From contig CAWAGA010000002.1 in assembly GCA_963781665.1 (NCBI GenBank), positions 2,046,001 to 2,110,000 on the forward strand: a DNA stretch of 64,000 nucleotides. Reading direction: 5' to 3'. A program made the translations under genes and the position numbers. A model generated the notes under the pieces. That model did not search any database and was not told the DNA's origin. It saw only the letters and a list, made by a program, of their open reading frames with translations. Below, piece by piece: positions 19,281-28,129 of this stretch. This DNA is from JAJYIW01 sp963781665. Its GTDB lineage: Bacteria; Chloroflexota; Anaerolineae; Anaerolineales; Anaerolineaceae. Every line of letters starts with the position of its first letter. Position 1 is the first letter of the stretch.

Positions 19281-19643
19281 TAAAAACTCGCGAATGCCTC
19301 CTTCCCGGTGCTTTCTGCTCCTGAAATCCCCCCCCTCAAAACAACTGAACCCGAAGTTGCAAATACTACGGCTTAATTGTACTACGCCGGGGCGGATATC
19401 AACAAAAGGGACAAAAAATCACAGAAGCAAACAGTAGTCCTGAGGGAGTGAATCCGAGGCTGGATCACCGTCCCAGGTTTGTGATTGTTTCCACAGCCCT
19501 GGACCCACCTGGACCATACACATGACCGGTTGTATTCTAATCCGGTAGGATACGCCAGTTTTGCGTTCCTGAATTGTATAATATGGGCGATAGAGGCTGG
19601 TTTAACCCGTTGGGCAACTTTATAACCAATCAAAGGCCGCAGA
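19281..19643. other. Intergenic region between divergent genes
   Basis: 363 bp with no gene. It contains a C7 run (19326-19333 area) and a perfect TATAAT at 19577-19582 that could be the -10 element for the nucleoside deaminase starting 62 nt further on; the -35 position is weak. No strong hairpin was seen. Confidence 0.4.
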
Positions 19644-20120
19644 ATGAACGATATAGAAATTCAACATCTGAAAACAGCCATTTCGGTCGCCTGGAGCGCC
19701 CGTAAAAATGGCAACCATCCTTTTGGGGCAGTGCTGGTGGATGAAAATAATCGAGTCGTATTGCAAGCTGAAAATACTGTTATGACCGGGCGAGATGCAA
19801 CCGGTCACGCAGAAACTAATCTGGTTCGCCTTGCCACGCAACATTTTTCGCCGGAACAGCTTGAACACTTCACACTTTACTCAAGCACCGAACCGTGTGC
19901 CATGTGCGCCGGAGCAATTTATTGGAGTCAAATCGGCCAGGTTGTGTATGCCCTGAGTGAAGTTGATCTTTATGACATCACCGGTCCGTCACCTGATAAC
20001 TTAGTGCTCCCTTGCCGGGAAGTATTTGCTCATAGTAAACGTCAGGTAGAAGTATTCGGCCCGATTGGGGAATTGCAGTTAGAAGCTAGGGCTGTTCATG
20101 AAGGCTTTTGGGCGAAATAA
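19644..20120 (+). CDS. Nucleoside deaminase (CDA superfamily)
   Basis: A 158-aa zinc-dependent deaminase of the TadA/guanine-deaminase-like group. The catalytic HAE is in TGHAETNLVR and the two zinc Cys are in EPCAMCAGAIYW. The length and the C-terminal tail with EVFAHSKRQVEV suggest a small-molecule nucleobase deaminase rather than tRNA-specific TadA. ATG is preceded by AAAGG. It is followed by a terminator hairpin shared with the convergent secreted-protein gene. This is the second CDA-fold deaminase in the window, beside dCMP deaminase at 9949. Confidence 0.85.
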   Translation: MNDIEIQHLKTAISVAWSARKNGNHPFGAVLVDENNRVVLQAENTVMTGRDATGHAETNLVRLATQHFSPEQLEHFTLYSSTEPCAMCAGAIYWSQIGQVVYALSEVDLYDITGPSPDNLVLPCREVFAHSKRQVEVFGPIGELQLEARAVHEGFWAK

Positions 20121-20184
20121 GGCCGGAAAAACCATAGATCCTTGACGTAAAGTAAAAATGTTGTTATGGTTCTCTTATAAGAGT

Positions 20185-20217
20185 CAGTAAAATGCGGCCT
20201 TAGGCCACATTTTACTG
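20185..20217. terminator. Bidirectional terminator hairpin
   Basis: Arms 20185-20199 and 20203-20217 pair over 15 bp with one mismatch and a 3-nt loop (CAGTAAAATG...CATTTTACTG). It lies between the convergent deaminase and secreted-protein genes. The A/T part lies inside the stem on both strands. Confidence 0.65.
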
Positions 20218-20243
20218 AACAGGAAGTTTCAAATCACTTGCTT

Positions 20244-23200
20244 TCAGGGAAGGGCTCGAAAGACAGTATTGATGAAAAGCCTTCGACCGGCTTCGGTCAT
20301 TTTTTCCGGCCCGTCTCCAAAACCCCACAGCATAAACCGGTTATCCTCAAACAAGAGTTCGGCGTACCGCGAATCGTACTGGTTGATTCCAAATATATCT
20401 ACTCCAGGCGGAGCAGGTGAAACAAGAATGTCGATGCTGGGGCTGAGTTTAAGATACATCTGCAATGGATCTTTGGTCAGAGTCATGTTGTAAGGCGTAT
20501 CCCAGATTGAGTCGCGGGGCAAGGCCCAATAGATCGAATCAGCGTCTCCGTGAGCATCATTGCCATAACCGATGGCGAGGTTGGCTTTACCAAAGAAGGA
20601 ATAGCCGCCTTCGCCCAGGCCCAGCACCGGTCGGCTCTTTTCCATGATCGCATTGAATGCTGCCGTGGTTCCCCAGTTGGATGTGTACCCGGTATCTGGC
20701 CCGATGATGATCAGCTCGTCTGGTTGGAGCCTGGTGAAAGTCACTTCGGAGACAGGGATCAGATCGACCAACCAGTTATTTGCTTCCAGCAAGGCCACAT
20801 ATTCGAGGGCTATGTCCAGTGAATTCCTCCATATATAAGCCAGGCGCGGCTTCACGTTAAAGCCTGTGCTGGCAAAGAGAGTGAAGGGTTCACCGGTGTT
20901 GTTCGTACCGGTTGCAGCCAGTTTGACCGAATATCCTCCAGTCGTCTTCAGGCTGGTGAGATAGTTGGCATACAGGCCATCGCCGGATTTGCCATCGCCA
21001 TGTTTACCGTCATCATAAAGTGTAAGTTGATAGGAACCGCCCTGACCGGTTACCAGGGCGCTCACACTTGCGCCGGCGATCGGTTTGGTATCCGTCAGAA
21101 TACCGAAGATAGGTACAGGTACATCAAGCCCCATGCTCGCCGGGTCACCGCCGACACCTGCGATAAGGGTCGTTTCGCTCTTCCCGGACAGGGTAAAGAA
21201 CAACTCCAAGCCATCTACCGGTTTGGGGACTCTGAGATTCACCTGCCAGGTCCCGCCTAAGGGATCAGCGACATGCAAATGCTGGTGGGTCTGATTGGCA
21301 TAAATTGCGTCAGGTTTTACCAGATTACCATCGGGATCGCGCAGGTTTGTTATCTCCGCCTGACCGGCAGGATCGCTCCAGTTTAACCCAAAGACTGCTT
21401 CCGGCAGACCCTTAGGCACCTCGACTTGAATACTCTCGACACCTATGGAGAGGGCCCGTTCAGAAAGGCGCTGCCAACCGCGTTCGAGCTCACCGATTGC
21501 CAGGTACACGTCTGCCAGACGGTTAGGTAACTCAACTGGTGTAGAAAACGTGGCAGCCAGCGACTCAGCATCGGACGCCAGGCTGGCGGGTGGTGTAACG
21601 TCCACATAAAAGTATGTCCCATTATTCGCAGCAGCAATCTGTTGCAGTAGAATGGTGTCAGCGTCCCGGCCCAAAGCTACCGTGTTCACCACACTTTTAG
21701 TGATCGACGGTGCGACCGTGGCCCAATAGGGTGGGACGTTTTCCCAACCATCCGACAGCAGCACGAGCGACCAATCGTGGTCGAGGTGTCCGGCAGAAGT
21801 GAGTAAGCTTTGGCCTTGCTGCATGCCCTGACCCAGGGCCGTGGAGCCGGTAGCAGTCAGGCCCATAATTGCCGTAATAGCATCATCACGGATGCTGGAA
21901 CCGAAGGTAATCTCGTGCAAGGTGTAATCGGTGGTGGCAGAGGTAGCAAAACTGGTCACACCGGTCCAATCTCCATCGCTGAGAAAATCGACAAAGGCGC
22001 TGGCGGCATTCTGAGCCGCGTCGATCTTGTTGCTGGAGGTCATGCTACCCGAGCGGTCCAGCACGATCACTTCATCGTTGGGAGCCTTGGGGTCGTAAAA
22101 AACAGCCCCGGTTTCTGAATCGGTTCCTACCCCACTCATGGAGATGCTTAAGTCATAATAGCCGGTTGCGGTTTGGGTGGGTGGAAGAATTACAAGATAA
22201 GTGGTGTCAGCAGAGGTGTAAACGGCAAGGACGCTTGCTGTCTTTATTCCGACCTTAGCAGAGAAACTTCCTGGCGTCAGGCTTAACGACCAGCCTTCGG
22301 GTACAGCCGTGCTGACCTGGGCGAGGATTTTCTGAGGAGCGGTTTTCTCACCGGCGTTAATCGGCGTTGATTTGCTAGGATAAAGAATGTTAAAGATTGG
22401 TACACAAGCTTTGGCCGCGCTGTTATCGAAATTGTCACTTTCAGCCGGGCCGGCCTCATATTTGCCATTGTAATTGGTGTCCTCACAGCCATCCGGTGAG
22501 CCGTCATTATCATTATCTGGGTCTAGTTCTTTACGCAGACCGTCGCTATCAGTGTCGCTGCTGCGGAAGGAATACGCACCTGCGTTGTTGAAAACGTACT
22601 CGCGCATGTCTTTCTTATCGGGTACCCAATCTCCGTCGCTGTCAGCATTGTTGGGATCCAGATTGAATCGCAGCACTTCATCGAAATCCATGATACCGTC
22701 GCCATCACTGTCGGTCCATACGCTGTTCTCGTCAATCCGCGACTGGCCGCTGGCCGGGCCGCCGGTAGGCCCAATCCAGTAACCATCGATGGTCTGGGTG
22801 CTGTAATCCTGCCAGCGTTCAAAATCCGGTGGTTGGTCAGGGTCGAGCACGTGCAGGAACTGCCCGCCGCCGGAGGTTTCACGATAACCGTCGATCACCA
22901 TCATGTGGCCGGGCCGGCGGAACATGATCGGTTGGTCGGCATCAATGGCGTTTTTAATAATAGTGAAGGATGGCTTTCCACCGGGGGTGGTATAGGTGAA
23001 ATTAAGGGCCCAGGAGAAAATTTCATCCTCCTCGTCCGGGTAGTACATCCCGCGGTTATAACCCAAATCGTTGTCAGGTGTGGAGTCGTTTGTCCCAGGA
23101 TGTGTATTTCCGGTCCATTGCTGCAAGATGTAATAGCTGAGACGGTCCATGGAAAGTTTATCGGTGGCGTTGACATTGTAATAGCTGGCGACCATGCGGG

Positions 23201-24530
23201 TGGAGGCGCGCACGCAGTACATATTGCCGTGCATGTACTTGGTGGTGTCGGTGCAGGGCGGCTCGGTGCAGGGGGCGGCTGCATCCCAGGCGTTTTCCAG
23301 GAGATCAGTGGTCGGGTCGCCTTCCGGTGCTCCATCCAGACCCAGCAGCTTGCTGTCTTTGTTCTGGCGAACGCGGGCAATTCCCAGCACTACCTCGCTG
23401 GTAATCCCACCCGGCGAGTTTATATCCGGGTTCTGGCTGACGGAAGTCAGGTTGACCACCTCGATCGTGAAGCCGGCCGTCCAACCTCCTGGCTGGCTGT
23501 TACGCAACGGATTAATTCGCCAGTGATAGACCCCTGGAGCCAGAGCCGGGTTGGGCTTAAAAAAGGTATAGGGATTGGTCTGGTCAATGAGGGGACTGGA
23601 AAAGTTGGCGTCATTGTCCAGCTGGAAGCGGTATGCGGTAGCACCTGAAGATCGTCGCCAGCTTAGCGACAATGTGGCAGAATCAACCCGGCCCCCATCT
23701 GCGGGGGTGATGAACAATACGGGTTGGATAGGGTTGGCGGCGCCTGGCGATAGGCTGGCCTCAGGGTAATTGGCCCAATTAAGCGCCCCTTCGCTGTTTG
23801 AGCCGGGAAATCGACCGATCAACTCGTCAGGTGTCATGATGTCTTCCAGGCTGATATCGCCAAAGCCATTTTCGAAGCTGACCGCTTCTCCCATGCCCCA
23901 TAGCCCGGCGGCAACTGCAGCGGCCCCGCCGTCGATGGAATAGCCACCCCAGGCAACAAAGTCGACGATCGTGGCCTCTCCCGGTGTTCCGGGGCGATGG
24001 AGGGCCACCTGCCCGGCCTCATCCGCAAAGATGTCTTCCAATCCGGGTGGTGTATGTAAGATAATTTTCCCGTCTGAAAAATCGTAATCATTTCCGCCAG
24101 GCCCGCTGCCGTCAAAATAAATTAACATGTAGGTGTTCTTTGGTAAGGGCGGCAGTTCGGTAGGGATAGTATATACCTGCCCGGCTTCGTTGCTGACCTG
24201 CCAACCTTTGAGGTCCTGGGTGGCTGCCTGGGCAGCAAATACAGGTAAAACACCTGGAGTGGGTAAGACCTGGAGCAGGGAAGTTCCGCCGCTCTGATTA
24301 TTAATTGCCGGAAGAAAGATAAACTGCTGGTACTGCCCAACATAAAGCTCCACCCAGGCAGGCTCTCCTACGGCAGGCTTAGGCATAACTTCGTTTAATA
24401 CGGCGTACATGCTGCTGACGGCTGAGGTTGTTTGAGATTGGGGAATGGCCGCGGCGTTATAACTGACCAGTGCAAGACCGGCTGCCAGGAAAAGAATCAG
24501 GAGCCAGGGGACAATCCGATTATGAAACAT
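20244..24530 (-). CDS. Large secreted LTD / C39-like peptidase / TSP3 / VWA protein
   Basis: A 1428-aa exported protein. ATG 24530 is chosen over the in-frame 24557 because AAGGAG lies before it and it opens directly into a signal peptide (WLLILFLAAGLALV). Domains in order: lamin-tail-like (VLNEVMPKP, WVELYVG, LKGWQVSN) interrupted by a short FLPAINN insert; an Ig/FN3-like domain; a papain-fold C39-like peptidase with NMYCVRAS, GHMMVIDGY and VLDPDQ as Cys, His and Asp regions; calcium-binding thrombospondin type-3 repeats (DSDGDGIMDFDE); a VWA domain with MIDAS VLDRSGSM around residue 830; and beta-rich C-terminal domains. It probably acts at the cell surface. It follows the secreted repeat-protein gene by 45 nt, so the two form an operon. 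Confidence 0.85.
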   Translation of the reverse strand: MFHNRIVPWLLILFLAAGLALVSYNAAAIPQSQTTSAVSSMYAVLNEVMPKPAVGEPAWVELYVGQYQQFIFLPAINNQSGGTSLLQVLPTPGVLPVFAAQAATQDLKGWQVSNEAGQVYTIPTELPPLPKNTYMLIYFDGSGPGGNDYDFSDGKIILHTPPGLEDIFADEAGQVALHRPGTPGEATIVDFVAWGGYSIDGGAAAVAAGLWGMGEAVSFENGFGDISLEDIMTPDELIGRFPGSNSEGALNWANYPEASLSPGAANPIQPVLFITPADGGRVDSATLSLSWRRSSGATAYRFQLDNDANFSSPLIDQTNPYTFFKPNPALAPGVYHWRINPLRNSQPGGWTAGFTIEVVNLTSVSQNPDINSPGGITSEVVLGIARVRQNKDSKLLGLDGAPEGDPTTDLLENAWDAAAPCTEPPCTDTTKYMHGNMYCVRASTRMVASYYNVNATDKLSMDRLSYYILQQWTGNTHPGTNDSTPDNDLGYNRGMYYPDEEDEIFSWALNFTYTTPGGKPSFTIIKNAIDADQPIMFRRPGHMMVIDGYRETSGGGQFLHVLDPDQPPDFERWQDYSTQTIDGYWIGPTGGPASGQSRIDENSVWTDSDGDGIMDFDEVLRFNLDPNNADSDGDWVPDKKDMREYVFNNAGAYSFRSSDTDSDGLRKELDPDNDNDGSPDGCEDTNYNGKYEAGPAESDNFDNSAAKACVPIFNILYPSKSTPINAGEKTAPQKILAQVSTAVPEGWSLSLTPGSFSAKVGIKTASVLAVYTSADTTYLVILPPTQTATGYYDLSISMSGVGTDSETGAVFYDPKAPNDEVIVLDRSGSMTSSNKIDAAQNAASAFVDFLSDGDWTGVTSFATSATTDYTLHEITFGSSIRDDAITAIMGLTATGSTALGQGMQQGQSLLTSAGHLDHDWSLVLLSDGWENVPPYWATVAPSITKSVVNTVALGRDADTILLQQIAAANNGTYFYVDVTPPASLASDAESLAATFSTPVELPNRLADVYLAIGELERGWQRLSERALSIGVESIQVEVPKGLPEAVFGLNWSDPAGQAEITNLRDPDGNLVKPDAIYANQTHQHLHVADPLGGTWQVNLRVPKPVDGLELFFTLSGKSETTLIAGVGGDPASMGLDVPVPIFGILTDTKPIAGASVSALVTGQGGSYQLTLYDDGKHGDGKSGDGLYANYLTSLKTTGGYSVKLAATGTNNTGEPFTLFASTGFNVKPRLAYIWRNSLDIALEYVALLEANNWLVDLIPVSEVTFTRLQPDELIIIGPDTGYTSNWGTTAAFNAIMEKSRPVLGLGEGGYSFFGKANLAIGYGNDAHGDADSIYWALPRDSIWDTPYNMTLTKDPLQMYLKLSPSIDILVSPAPPGVDIFGINQYDSRYAELLFEDNRFMLWGFGDGPEKMTEAGRRLFINTVFRALP

Positions 24531-24575
24531 TGCCTTTCTCCTTTTTAGACATTTCAAACTTATGGTTGATTTCGG

Positions 24576-26627
24576 TTATTTCTGGACAGCCGGAAGGTAA
24601 ACCTTTCGACTGAGGTCCCATATACGGACCAACGCGTAATCTGCAAAACCATCTTCAGGCCGGCGATAGACCACGATATTTTGCCCGGTCAGGCTGCGCC
24701 AATAGGCGCCGACCCGGTCGTTTTCAGCGTAACCGGTTGGGGGTAGATTGCCAAAATCTGCGCCGCCATAATGGCGCTGGTTGAGTGTATTGTCCACATC
24801 GGTATCCCACTGGTACATTTGCACAAGGTAGGCATCGGGCACGCCGCCCAGGTTGTGCGCCAGAGCTTTAGCCTGGCTCTGACTGAGCATAAACCAACCG
24901 CTGTTGTAATCCGGTGGCTGCACGCGCCAGATGCGCAGGCGCACATCGCTCGCGAAGACGTCCTCCGGACGGCGATACACCACCACCGAATCCTTGTCCA
25001 GACTGCGCCAGTAAGCTCCAGCGCGGGTGTTATTTGACCCACCATAGGATGGCAATGCGCCAAAATCCGCGCCACCGTAATAACGCTGATTAATGCTATC
25101 GAGGCTATTACGATAATCGAAACTGATAAGGTAATCATTCACGTAATCACCCATCAAATTATGGTTGAGTAAAGTCGTAGTATTGGTTGCCAGCGTAACC
25201 CAGCCGCTATCGTAATCTGGCTTGGGGGCGCGCCAGATACGCACGCGGACTTGCGGCGCATAGGTATCCTCAGACCGACGATAAACGATGATGCTGGTGG
25301 AGGTCAAGTTACGCCAGTAGGCCCCAACCCGGTTATTTGGGGCACCAATGTCAACCGTATCGCCAAAATCCGCGCCCCCTAAATAGCGTTGGTTGATGCC
25401 ATCTACCGTCTGGCTTTTATACTGGAAGTCAACCATGTAGGTATTGGCATCGCCGCCCAGGTTGTGAGTTAGAGTTGTTGCGGCGTTGGTTGCCAGCGAT
25501 AACCAGCCGCTGTCGTAATCCGGTGATGGAACTTCCCAGAAACGGAAAATGCGGATGCGGACTTGAGGGGCATAAGTGTCTTCTGGCCGGCGATAGATGA
25601 CGATTGAGGAGGAAGTCAAAGTGCGCCAATAAGCGCCGACCCGGTCGTTTTCAGCCTGCCCGACCGACGGGTGTGCCCCGATATCCATCCCGCCGTAGGC
25701 GCGGTTATTGATTCCATCACCATCAACGGCCTTGAAATCCATAACCACGAGGTAATCATCCACATCTCCACCCACGTTATGGATGAAAGTAGCGACGCCG
25801 TTCTGGTTGATAGAAACCCAGCCGCTATTATAGGTGGGTTTCGGGCGCACCCAGATGCGGATGCGCATTTGTTCGGCGTAGGTGTCTTCTGGTCTTCGAT
25901 AAATCGTAATTTCATTACTGGTCAATGTACGCCAGTAAGCGCCGATGCGGTCATCGACATCACCGAGGGTGTTCTTGGTGCCCAGGTCACACCCACCATA
26001 GTAACGCTGGTTGACCCCTGAGTTGGCCGATTTAAACTGCATATCCACCACGTAATCATTGGCGTTGCCACCCAGATTATGAGCGAATGTGTGGATCGTA
26101 TTGACATTAATGGTATACCAACTACTGTCATAATTGGGAGTTGGGTCGATCCAGATGCGGATGCGCACCTGCTCGGCATAAATGTCTTCCGGGCGCCGGT
26201 AGACGACGATGCTGCTGGCGGTCAGGCTGCGCCAGTATGCACCGGTGCGGTCGTTAGAAACCAGTCCGACAGAAGGGTGGGTGCCCAGGTCGACGCCGCC
26301 GTAATTACGCTGATTGATGATTTCAGCGCCGCTGTTGCGGTACTGCATATCAACGACATATGAGTTTGGCGAGCCGCCCAGATTATGAAAAAGCGTTTTA
26401 GCCGCATCCGGTTGCAGACCGACCCAACCGCTGTCAAAAGCTGGTCCCCCGGAAAATGCTGTGGATAAGGTCGCCTCCACGATCGGAAATTGTTGGACAA
26501 TTGATGTAGAGCCTTGTTCATCAGGGCCGGGGGCTTGAGCCTCAGTTGCAGTGGGGGGAACGATGATTCCAGGTAGAACCAGGAAAAGGAGAAATAAACA
26601 AGTTAGAAAACGGAGCCGGTTTTTCAT
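24576..26627 (-). CDS. Secreted six-repeat protein with YLPxV tail
   Basis: A 683-aa exported protein: a signal peptide (MKNRLRFLTCLFLLFLVLPG) and six repeats of about 100 aa, ending in KVYLPAVQK. Each repeat reads YDSGW ... HNLGG ... NQRYYGGxDFG ... RxGAYWRxLT ... VYRRPEDxYA ... RIRIW. The opening of each unit (SGW, HNLGG) recalls H-type lectin domains, so carbohydrate binding is possible but unproven. ATG 26627 is preferred because GGAGGG lies just upstream; the frame remains open to 26816 but that part is the leader RNA. Expression is probably controlled by the leader and terminator at 26640-26862. The next gene encodes another large secreted protein. Confidence 0.82.
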   Translation of the reverse strand: MKNRLRFLTCLFLLFLVLPGIIVPPTATEAQAPGPDEQGSTSIVQQFPIVEATLSTAFSGGPAFDSGWVGLQPDAAKTLFHNLGGSPNSYVVDMQYRNSGAEIINQRNYGGVDLGTHPSVGLVSNDRTGAYWRSLTASSIVVYRRPEDIYAEQVRIRIWIDPTPNYDSSWYTINVNTIHTFAHNLGGNANDYVVDMQFKSANSGVNQRYYGGCDLGTKNTLGDVDDRIGAYWRTLTSNEITIYRRPEDTYAEQMRIRIWVRPKPTYNSGWVSINQNGVATFIHNVGGDVDDYLVVMDFKAVDGDGINNRAYGGMDIGAHPSVGQAENDRVGAYWRTLTSSSIVIYRRPEDTYAPQVRIRIFRFWEVPSPDYDSGWLSLATNAATTLTHNLGGDANTYMVDFQYKSQTVDGINQRYLGGADFGDTVDIGAPNNRVGAYWRNLTSTSIIVYRRSEDTYAPQVRVRIWRAPKPDYDSGWVTLATNTTTLLNHNLMGDYVNDYLISFDYRNSLDSINQRYYGGADFGALPSYGGSNNTRAGAYWRSLDKDSVVVYRRPEDVFASDVRLRIWRVQPPDYNSGWFMLSQSQAKALAHNLGGVPDAYLVQMYQWDTDVDNTLNQRHYGGADFGNLPPTGYAENDRVGAYWRSLTGQNIVVYRRPEDGFADYALVRIWDLSRKVYLPAVQK
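24620..26444 (-). repeat. Six tandem coding repeats of about 300 bp
   Basis: Approximate span of the six protein repeats of the secreted protein. DNA similarity between units is visible, for example in the GGCGATAGACCAC-like and CGCCAATAGGCGCC-like segments. Copies have diverged, so this is an old tandem duplication rather than a recent one; limits are approximate. Confidence 0.75.
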
Positions 26628-26639
26628 ATCCCTCCAAGT

Positions 26640-26669
26640 AAAAAAACAGCTCATCTTTTCAGATGAGCT
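26640..26669 (-). terminator. Attenuator-type intrinsic terminator before the secreted repeat protein
   Basis: On the minus strand AGCTCATCT, a GAAA tetraloop sequence and AGATGAGCT form a perfect 9-bp hairpin followed by seven T after one G. It ends only 12 nt before the start codon, between leader RNA and ribosome-binding site, so it must be bypassed for expression. Confidence 0.88.
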
Positions 26670-26862
26670 AAATGATCCCATTGGTCCGCCTGCTGGGAAT
26701 CGACTATGTAGCGACGCATTGCTCATACGTTCGCCACTTACCCCCAAGGAGTCCATTCCCGGAGAAGAGGGACTCATGGAGTCTCTCCTTCTATTACACG
26801 AACTAACGGTTGTCAAACACGATTGGGCTCCCCGCGGTCGCCCATAAAAATGTAACCTCGGA
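26640..26862 (-). ncRNA. Structured leader RNA, candidate riboswitch
   Basis: About 220 nt between a strong promoter and the terminator at 26640. Pairings seen on the minus strand: GGGC/GCCC near the 5' end; GGAGAG/CTCTTCTCC with an inner GACTC/GAGTC; a long outer helix GGGAAU/AUUCCC extended by GACU/AGUC; and inside it GUGGCG/CGCUAC with ACG/CGU. This multibranched fold followed by a terminator and then the ribosome-binding site is the layout of a riboswitch. I could not match it to the c-di-GMP, c-di-AMP, SAM, TPP, cobalamin, M-box, ZTP or fluoride consensus. The reading frame running through it is open but does not look like protein. Confidence 0.65.
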
Positions 26863-26869
26863 TTATATT

Positions 26870-26899
26870 ATTATACAGGAATATCCTGTAAATTATCAA
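26870..26899 (-). promoter_or_regulatory. Sigma-70-type promoter for the leader RNA and secreted proteins
   Basis: On the minus strand TTGATA (26894-26899), an 18-bp spacer and a perfect TATAAT (26870-26875). A second TATAAT lies at 26862-26867. Transcription would start near 26862, giving a leader of about 235 nt before the ATG at 26627. Confidence 0.75.
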
Positions 26900-26997
26900 T
26901 ATATACTTCACGAATTGTGAAGTATTGTTGTACAGCGAGTCGCCGCTGGAGATGCTTTCCTCTACCGGGAGGCTGCCTGACCTCCTGGGAGCGCCAG

Positions 26998-27026
26998 TTG
27001 ACCCTGTTTTTATGGCATAATATTAT
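26998..27026 (+). promoter_or_regulatory. Sigma-70-type promoter for the APH-fold kinase gene
   Basis: TTGACC (26998-27003), 17-bp spacer, TATTAT (27021-27026). It lies about 115 nt before the next plus-strand start codon and is divergent from the leader-RNA promoter. Confidence 0.55.
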
Positions 27027-27142
27027 AGGTGATGTGTCTGAAGGATGTAAAAACTCAATTGTTTGCAGGTTGGGGATGCAATTGATCCATGCCTTTAATG
27101 AAATTCAGGCATAACATCTTAGATGAAGGCGGTTAAAACTGA

Positions 27143-28129
27143 ATGAGACATAATTTTCCGGTCATATCCTCAATACTTTCTCCTGCCGCTCTGATCAATG
27201 AAGTGCTGCCAGGTTTTGGGGTGGAGGCGGTCTGTGAGTGTAAATTCTACTCGGGTGGATTTAACCACACCTATCGGATAAAAACTGAGGACGGGCGCAC
27301 ATATTATCTGCGGGTTTACCGCAAACAATGGCGTACCAGCGATGATATCCAGTACGAGCTGGATGTACTCAACCATTTAAAGCGCAAGGGATTTCATGCA
27401 GCACAGCCAATTTTGTACATGGATGGGAATTATTTCTGTACAGTACCTGCCCCAGAAGGGGAACGATACCTGGCATTCTTTACCGAGGCGCCAGGTCACA
27501 AAGTTTCATACGATAGCAACCCCGAACAAATGGCTCTCCAATACGGGCAGGCAGAGGGTCAGATGCATAATGCCCTGGACGATTTTTCCAGCCAGTACTT
27601 GCGTTTCCATCTGGATATCCCCCATTTTATCGATCAGCCGCTGGATAACATCAGGCCATTCCTGGCTGACCGGCCTGACGATTGGGCTTACGTTAAGAAG
27701 TTTGCCGAGGTCCTCCGCAATCGACTTCTGTTGCTGCCTGCCGCTGAACTTGAGCAGGCCTTCTGCCACGGCGATCTTCAGGGCTACCACGCCAATGTAG
27801 ACCTTGATGGCACCTTAACTTTCTTTGACTTTGACTGCGGCGGATATGGCTACCGTGCCTATGACCTGGCTGTTTTCCTGTGGTGCTGCCGGCTTCAGGA
27901 TGCGGTTTCCGCTCGCTGGAGATCATTCCTGGCTGCCTACCGGGAAACACGTTCCTTCAGTGATTTAGATGTGCAGGCGGTTCCTCTATTCGTGTGTGCT
28001 CGTTATCTTTGGCATATGGGTGTACACACGCAGAATTCTCCAGATTGGGGAATTGACTTCCTCGATGATGAATACTTTGACACGCATTTAAAGCGGTTGC
28101 GAGAAGCCGAAACCGATTATTTAATTTGA
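27143..28129 (+). CDS. Phosphotransferase of the APH / SrkA-like family
   Basis: A 328-aa enzyme with the aminoglycoside-phosphotransferase (protein-kinase-like) fold. The catalytic loop is FCHGDLQGYHANV and the metal-binding segment is FFDFDCGGYGYRAYDLA. The SGGFNHTYRI glycine-rich region and YYLRVYR with its Lys/Arg position form the N-lobe. This resembles homoserine kinase type II and the stress-response kinase SrkA more than antibiotic-modifying enzymes. The phosphate acceptor is unknown. Promoter at 26998-27026. It is not part of an evident operon. Confidence 0.85.
   Translation: MRHNFPVISSILSPAALINEVLPGFGVEAVCECKFYSGGFNHTYRIKTEDGRTYYLRVYRKQWRTSDDIQYELDVLNHLKRKGFHAAQPILYMDGNYFCTVPAPEGERYLAFFTEAPGHKVSYDSNPEQMALQYGQAEGQMHNALDDFSSQYLRFHLDIPHFIDQPLDNIRPFLADRPDDWAYVKKFAEVLRNRLLLLPAAELEQAFCHGDLQGYHANVDLDGTLTFFDFDCGGYGYRAYDLAVFLWCCRLQDAVSARWRSFLAAYRETRSFSDLDVQAVPLFVCARYLWHMGVHTQNSPDWGIDFLDDEYFDTHLKRLREAETDYLI

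Noticed and set aside
18660..19283. 207-aa plus-strand open frame opposite the glycoside-hydrolase-like gene
   Set aside because: No start signal, no known pattern, fully antisense to a supported gene.
22833..23648. 271-aa plus-strand open frame inside the large secreted protein
   Set aside because: Antisense to a domain-rich exported protein with proper start; its sequence is valine/glycine-rich shadow without motifs.
24620..26444. CRISPR-like array or satellite repeats
   Set aside because: The repeats are about 300 bp, in frame and coding, with diverged copies; no short identical repeats with unique spacers.
26628..26816. 63-codon N-terminal extension of the six-repeat protein
   Set aside because: The true start is shown by the ribosome-binding site and signal peptide at 26627; the extension crosses the structured leader and the terminator.
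26640..26862. Assigning the leader RNA to a named riboswitch class
   Set aside because: GEMM, ydaO, SAM, TPP, cobalamin, M-box, ZTP, glycine, lysine and fluoride signatures were compared from memory and none fits well enough to name it.
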